From the NCBI GenBank assembly GCA_964020155.1, contig OZ026553.1, positions 3,975,009 to 4,039,008 of the forward strand: a stretch of 64,000 nucleotides of DNA, read 5' to 3'. Positions within the stretch are counted from its first letter, which is position 1; every line of letters starts with the position of its first letter. Source of the DNA: Chondrilla cf. caribensis (lineage: Eukaryota; Porifera; Demospongiae; Chondrillida; Chondrillidae). Under the pieces are notes generated by a model that made no database searches, was not told the origin of the DNA, and saw nothing but the letters and a program-made list of their open reading frames with translations. This document shows positions 48,601 through 64,000 of the stretch, one piece after another. The translations under genes and the position numbers were made by a program.

Positions 48601-51047
48601 CATTTATTAGTTTACGTTGTATCATGCTTATTATCATGATGTATAATTAATGTAATAATTATTGTTGCAATTGCCTTTGCCTGTAGCGAATTAAGGGATT
48701 TTCAGCGTTCCTGGGCTCTTAACGGCAGCTAAGAATCTCTCCGATGCTACTGCTCCAAATAGTTTGATCATAGACTCTCTATACTACGTAACCTATCCTC
48801 GAATACAGCTTACTCAAACGTGGGCATCTTCAAAAGCGAGCAATCTTACAGTTCTTTCTCAGAAAAATAAAACGTCAGAAGCTTGTCTCGACTATAAACG
48901 ATAGTACCCTGCGTTCAGTCGCCATTCATAACACATAAGCGCCCTCGATTTGCTAAACGAAAACCAATAAGCACGTTGCCATTCGCGAAAATAAAAACGT
49001 GAACAGTCTTTAATCGAGCGATTCGCGAAAATTACGTCCTGCGAAAATTTTGGACACTACGGTATATGTACATACATACGTATACATGTTGTCATACATA
49101 CATGCATACATGTGCATGCACACACATGCCATAGCTCTGTACCTCTGTGGATATAGACACTATTGCTATATTGTTAATGAGGGCTAGATTGGTGTTAACA
49201 ATTAGGATAAAGTGTGTGTGCCCACTACAGCCCTTCCAGAGGTACTTTACAGCTATTACGTAGGTGATATGTTTACACATGAAATAATACATGATGTCCA
49301 CAAGAAGTAATTAGGCTAGGTTCTGCCCTCACAACACACCACATATAGATTATTATCATGTCCATTGGCTAGATTATGGAGGCAATACATGCACACATGC
49401 ATGCATGTACGGACACACACACACATACACATGCACATGTACTACACATACATACATGACATCATAAGAATGTATAAATGTACATTTATGTGTATATTTC
49501 ATGCATATCTTATAGCTATAAAATACCCCTGGAAGGTCTGAAGCAGAAACATGAGTTCTCCCCTCATTTTACCACCACTGACCAATACAATGTGATAGCC
49601 TGTTCCTTATCCACTTGCCCTATTTCTACCTTGTTTAAAGAGAGGATAATTGATTCCAACAAGTGGATACGCTGTTGTGATAACAAGTACTAGGCATAAT
49701 TTATACAAAACTAACTGATTGTTGTTTCAAATTTAAAGAGCTCTGTGGTTACTCACAATCTAGTCATGGCCCATCATGGTGCTACTTGGCACAAAAGGTA
49801 GTTAATTGGAAGAGATGTGAACTAATTGCAAAGTTTGGTAGAAATGTCCTCGTGCTTTCTACTGGTTAGGCCATAGTGAAGATGGTCTAGCTGGCTGGAC
49901 TACACACAGACATGCACACATGCATGTGCCCATACACATAATCCTACCGGTCAACATTTTACTGTCTTCCTTAAAACCACGTCTTCTTGTAATTTCTGCT
50001 GTTTTTGTTACAGTATCAGCTTCCTTACCACACTGGATGAACACCAGTCTGGCCATTAGATCTCCCTTCATTCTCTTCATCTGTTGTACATCCTCACTAG
50101 TTATCAACCCATTCTCATACAGTTCAGTCAACACTACACAACAGGTACAAACAACATCTCATGTACTTGATCACTGGTAGAAGCTGAACAATCCACCTTA
50201 TAACATGCCATCCCCAAGTTTGTGTGTAGTGTTACAGAATTTTGTCATAACAGTAAGGAATGTCTACTGTTGTAGTGAATATGGTACATATCAAAGAGTT
50301 CACGGAGTACTGTACATATTACATGAGGTTAGTCTCATTAACCAGATCCCCTAATGTCTCCTTATTCATCCACCATCATGTTGGGTGACACATGCAGTAT
50401 TAGTCAGGACAATAGACGAGATGTAGCACAGTATTATTTGTGGTATATCCACTATAATAGCTGTCTATGTGCTTACCTGATAGGTAACTTAAGGATAACT
50501 TTGTCAGCACAGAAGAATACCCTTCCAGTGTCTTGATGGCTACTTTGTGTTGTTCTTCTGATTTCATCAGTAGAGCAAGAGTCAGGTTTGAAGCCTGTGT
50601 ATCAGGAATAGACCAAGAATATTTCTTTTTAATTTCTTCACATTCCTCTTCAGTCACAATTTCTTCCTTAAGATGAAGTATTCTCATCACTGTACAGTAT
50701 AAGAGGAAGAGTACATGTTCAGGGAACTACAAGTCAGACAACACTCAAATATCAACAAGTTACTTCATCATCGCCTATTACTGTACAAAGAAATACACTA
50801 CAATACAGTAAGGATAATATTGGTGTAGAACGGAGCAGCATTTTGATGACACACTTCGCAAGATGGACTATTCGTCCGTGAACTCTAAACGCTACATATA
50901 ATATCATCTCAGTCGAGGACATCACTTTACAGAACATTAGTTTCATCGATCATTTTCGATTGGAATACATATTTCGATATAATTACCTTCCGTGAGGTTG
51001 GGATCAGGATATTCAGAAGTACAACAACACGGGTTTCCAGTAGCCAT
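30338..51047 (-). CDS. ZU5-Death protein with expanded CARD-like exon array, copy B (whole gene span)
   Basis: Paralogue of the 3522-18477 gene, with the same module order. Differences: one 62-aa repeat instead of two; seven 207-nt array exons instead of two; a longer, non-repetitive linker exon; an extra 31-aa exon before the Death domain; and only one terminal Death exon. The predicted product is about 1,400 residues if all array exons are spliced in. Every array exon starts and ends in phase 1, so any subset keeps frame. No membrane or secretion signal. Probably an intracellular death-fold signalling protein; its ligand or partner is unknown. Head-to-head with NOSIP-B. Confidence 0.78.
30716..30808 (-). 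CDS. ZU5-Death B, 31-aa linker exon
   Basis: 93 nt, phase 1-1, VPMSTGDIPQPPTTSAWGTS...; TTTGCAG acceptor and CTACA/GTGAGT donor. No counterpart found in A, where the alternative Death exon occupies the interval instead. Confidence 0.55.
31441..31488 (-). CDS. ZU5-Death B, 16-aa linker exon
   Basis: 48 nt, VSPGVGTRKSAGVNRE; orthologous to 5510-5557. Confidence 0.65.
31903..32131 (-). CDS. ZU5-Death B, post-ZU5 exon 2
   Basis: 229 nt, IRKADVRYDTHNTEKKMKM…; orthologous to 5995-6223. The alternative downstream GTAAGT donor is conserved too. Confidence 0.7.
32199..32336 (-). CDS. ZU5-Death B, post-ZU5 exon
   Basis: 138 nt, VLNKYWKHWRRCFKHC...; orthologous to 6291-6428. Confidence 0.7.
32420..33018 (-). 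CDS. ZU5-Death B, ZU5-like domain exon
   Basis: 599 nt, phase 1-0. FRMEVPATAIS, YGIILDGPFALPSGYRLASP, KLHIPHWIAGDHGHFEED. Strongly conserved with A, suggesting purifying selection on both. Confidence 0.8.
33141..33204 (-). CDS. ZU5-Death B, short Pro/Ser/Gly linker exon
   Basis: 64 nt, DPTPSSGGSSDPPRRDPGPD; identical to copy A. Confidence 0.7.
33240..34180. mobile_element. Insertion of about 0.9 kb with an inner inverted repeat
   Basis: The intron here is 1055 bp, against 155 bp at the same place in A. It contains a 32-bp inverted repeat (33742-33773 with 33863-33894, one mismatch; ATCTAAATTTTCACCGATAG...). Outer borders not determined. Confidence 0.5.
34260..34565 (-). CDS. ZU5-Death B, linker exon
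   Basis: 306 nt, phase 0-0. GSSRRARTHEIARQHPD…FGSTLTSGYASM…HPKLL. Homologous at its 3' part to the SSGYGST exon of A but without the repeats. Low complexity, probably disordered. Confidence 0.65.
35047..35177 (-). CDS. ZU5-Death B, 43-aa module
   Basis: 131 nt, phase 1-0. LVQYYWKERLSREECDKLIS...; orthologous to 8089-8213 with two extra codons. Confidence 0.7.
35638..35787 (-). CDS. ZU5-Death B, 50-aa module
   Basis: 150 nt, phase 1-1. DVSELCSKVLPEEMKDVEWN...; orthologous to 9779-9928. Confidence 0.65.
36008..36560. mobile_element. Possible degraded inverted-repeat element
   Basis: Contains CTTTCGCGGGGTTACTCTTC at one side and CCACGAAATTTTAAGGGTAT at the other, recalling the TACCGTA-type elements. 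A GCCAGACTA motif at about 36483-36491 recalls the palindromic family. The ends are weak. Confidence 0.3.
36988..37167 (-). CDS. ZU5-Death B, 60-aa module
   Basis: 180 nt, phase 1-1. GSKAIHQVFGGKGSTTVDVS…; orthologous to 10362-10541. Confidence 0.65.
37233..37421 (-). CDS. ZU5-Death B, 63-aa repeat-like exon
   Basis: 189 nt, phase 1-1. VVSKLLKTHLLANKLFVG...; orthologous to 10608-10796. Confidence 0.7.
37904..37951 (-). pseudogene. Relic of an array exon at the 3' edge of the array
   Basis: Keeps KSGFTGKEEVMLL coding bases but is cut upstream, and its donor reads AAAGTTGGG instead of AAAGGTGGG. Confidence 0.6.
38204..38908. mobile_element. 695-bp transposon insertion with CTATA duplication
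   Basis: Element 38209-38903 begins CAGGGGCGTAGG and ends CACCCTG, flanked by CTATA on both sides. All other array units read CATACTATAATG uninterrupted. No transposase frame seen. The ends look hAT-like, but a 5-bp duplication is atypical. Confidence 0.75.
39098..39304 (-). CDS. ZU5-Death B, array exon 7 (type a)
   Basis: 207 nt. Same patch as the exon at 40380-40586, with TISCTKEPSVMSRI. Confidence 0.82.
40380..40586 (-). CDS. ZU5-Death B, array exon 6 (type a)
   Basis: 207 nt. EIQQVPKCWEGSSLKTASNS patch, then AISCTKEPSVM. Confidence 0.82.
41661..41867 (-). CDS. ZU5-Death B, array exon 5 (type a)
   Basis: 207 nt. EIQQVPKCWEGFSLQATSNS patch; FTRKEEV near the end. Confidence 0.82.
42943..43149 (-). 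CDS. ZU5-Death B, array exon 4 (type b)
   Basis: 207 nt. EVGEIQKKW then KRYPWWTVFNHIC. A type b exon lying among type a neighbours, which suggests shuffling. Confidence 0.82.
44000..44230. repeat. Partial unit duplication inside the array
   Basis: About 210 bp (GGGCAAGGTTGGTGTCAACA ... CTATATGGTGTGTTTAC) repeated immediately after its first occurrence, joined by a short unrelated stretch (GTACATTACCAAGTACCCAA). Confidence 0.7.
44436..44642 (-). CDS. ZU5-Death B, array exon 3 (type a)
   Basis: 207 nt. EIQQVPKCWEGSSLETASNS patch; TILCTKELSVM has two changes in an otherwise invariant block. Confidence 0.82.
45712..45918 (-). CDS. ZU5-Death B, array exon 2 (type b)
   Basis: 207 nt. Variable patch KGSHWLTALNPTF; the flanks match neighbours. 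The acceptor reads CTGCATAG instead of CTACATAG. Confidence 0.82.
46983..47189 (-). CDS. ZU5-Death B, array exon 1 (type b)
   Basis: 207 nt, phase 1-1. DISQEGLMSKEEVGEIQKKW; variable patch EGYSWLTALGRTC; then AISCTKEPSVM and ILQKSGFTGKEEVMLLK. Confidence 0.82.
48254..48290 (-). pseudogene. Truncated relic of array exon (B)
   Basis: Same breakpoint into CACACACGCA repeat as 15343-15379. Confidence 0.6.
48374..49064. mobile_element. 691-bp terminal-inverted-repeat element
   Basis: Ends TACCGTAGTGTCCGAAATTT and AAATTTTGGACACTACGGTA, inverted over about 45 bp (GGACGTAATTTT / AAAATTACGTCC). Flanked by TA. No transposase frame. It split a CA-rich tract that is continuous in copy A at 15.4 kb, so it inserted after the duplication. 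Confidence 0.85.
49948..50133 (-). CDS. ZU5-Death B, exon 3: 62-aa repeat
   Basis: 186 nt, phase 1-1. LTELYENGLITSEDVQQM...QCGKEADTV...RRRGF...MLTG. Confidence 0.75.
50477..50689 (-). CDS. ZU5-Death B, exon 2: first repeat
   Basis: 213 nt, phase 1-1. VMRILHLKEEIVTEEECEEI…LSYLSG. Seven residues longer than A in the middle. Confidence 0.72.
50987..51047 (-). CDS. ZU5-Death B, exon 1
   Basis: 61 nt, MATGNPCCC...PNLTE; donor GAAG/GTAATT. Start supported by copy A. Confidence 0.7.
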
Positions 51048-51403
51048 TTTCGAGGGATAGCGAACAAATTGGGAAATCCCCCTTCTGTCCAGTGCCTACT
51101 GCATAGTCGATCATCTAGTACTGTACTCTGGACCAGTCCTAGCCTACCAGCGTGAATGTGCTTGTTCTGTGTTTGGTACATTTGATGTGGATGAGATGTT
51201 CATGTACAAGCACCACTGTAGTGGTTATAAACCAGTACATCAACCTCTCAGTGGAATTTGGATAAAGTTATGCTAACGAGGAGTGACGGTGAGGATCAGA
51301 AGGACGCTGACTTTCAGTTTAAATTTTAAGATTGCGAACTGGAATTGAAACAATAAATTGGAAATCTGTAGTACAGGTTTATGGCTCTCTGAATCCCGAG
51401 AAA
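51048..51403. promoter_or_regulatory. Bidirectional promoter region, copy B
   Basis: 356 bp between the divergent ATGs of ZU5-Death B and NOSIP-B; homologous to 18478-18923 without the palindromic insert. Conservation includes GAGGAGTGACGGTGA and CAAGCACCACTGTAG. Confidence 0.5.
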
Positions 51404-63420
<12,017 letters not shown>

Positions 63421-64000
63421 ATATTACAGTGCACAGTATTCACTAAATGTACGTACTTACACCCATACGTACATACTTATATCTATCAACTTTGCATAAT
63501 AATGTACAATAATATATATTATGTACATAAGTACATATGTGTGTGTCATCCTATCTGTGTATGTGTGGTCAGGAAGTCTAATTATATTGTAATGGTTCGA
63601 TATCACCATCACTCACTCAATACATAATGACCGTGAGATCATTTCCGCTGATTGAGCTCTATCTATAGTATTTAGTGCCCATATCGTACCAAATGCGATA
63701 CCTGAACAATGTCAATGAGATCCACTTTAGGCACTGGTTGTCTCAATGGGTCTTATCGGCTTTCGTTGACACTCCGGTTACCATGTTGGTCCATCATCAC
63801 TCCATTCGGGCAATTCACGACCCAGAGTGATCTTAATGCTCTTCGTAGCCGATAAAGTATCGATTTTCTCGTGGGTTGAGTGTGCTGGTCGGCTCAGTAG
63901 CCAGAAGGTAAATTAGTCCTGAGAATTACCTATAATTTCAAATCGGTTATCAATGCATTGTAATCGGTGGGTTAATCAATTAATCACCAAAGTAATTAAG
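63421..64000. other. Start of NOSIP-B intron 10
   Basis: No exon recognised. The last NOSIP exon should lie further right. Confidence 0.4.

Overview
This is a window of animal (metazoan) genomic DNA, most likely from a demosponge. There are no prokaryotic operons. Genes are split into short exons with GT/AG borders, introns are AT-rich, (CA/TG)n microsatellites are abundant, and many small DNA-transposon-like elements are present. The sponge assignment rests on the Death domains, which carry a core of the type YWRDGxSGxxFPxTWxFL that I recall from Amphimedon-type sponge proteins, and on the ZU5-like domain. The species is not determined.

The window is built from two diverged copies of one three-gene locus. 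Copy A runs from base 1 (already inside the locus) to about 23.27 kb. Copy B runs from about 26.9 kb to about 55.07 kb within the duplicated part, and its last gene continues past the window end. Each copy contains, left to right: (i) a small minus-strand gene with an unrecognised N-terminus, followed in copy B by a Death-domain exon; (ii) a large minus-strand gene for a ZU5-Death protein with a long N-terminal series of exon-encoded repeats (A: 18477 to 3522; B: 51047 to 30338); (iii) head-to-head with it, a plus-strand NOSIP (U-box E3 ligase) homologue (A: 18924 onward, decayed; B: 51404 to beyond 63291, intact as far as visible).

The most notable feature is in the large gene. Its N-terminal part is a string of phase 1-1 exons, most of which each encode one 62-71 residue helical repeat that I judge death-fold/CARD-like. 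One repeat type, always exactly 207 nt, occurs twice in copy A and seven times in copy B, as a tandem array of units of about 1.28 kb (39.1-47.2 kb). The seven exons are nearly identical at both ends but differ strongly in a central patch of about 13 codons. The likely picture is a death-fold adaptor or receptor-like protein with an expandable, diversifying repeat array in front of ZU5 and Death modules. Innate sensing or self-recognition would be a natural guess, but that is inference. Copy A also has two alternative terminal Death exons in the same phase.

The copies have decayed differently. NOSIP-A lost part of its U-box exon, has a stop, and lacks the later exons. The small gene has a frameshift in A; in B it lacks the ATG and has a frameshifted Death exon. 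NOSIP-B spans more than 12 kb and its introns are packed with TG/CA tracts and minisatellites. Mobile elements include two perfect palindromes (TAGTCTGG...CCAGACTA) with 9-bp target duplications, long terminal-inverted-repeat elements, Tigger/pogo-like MITEs and a decayed hAT transposase fragment. Exon borders were read by eye from splice motifs, phase and paralogue comparison; no transcript evidence was available.
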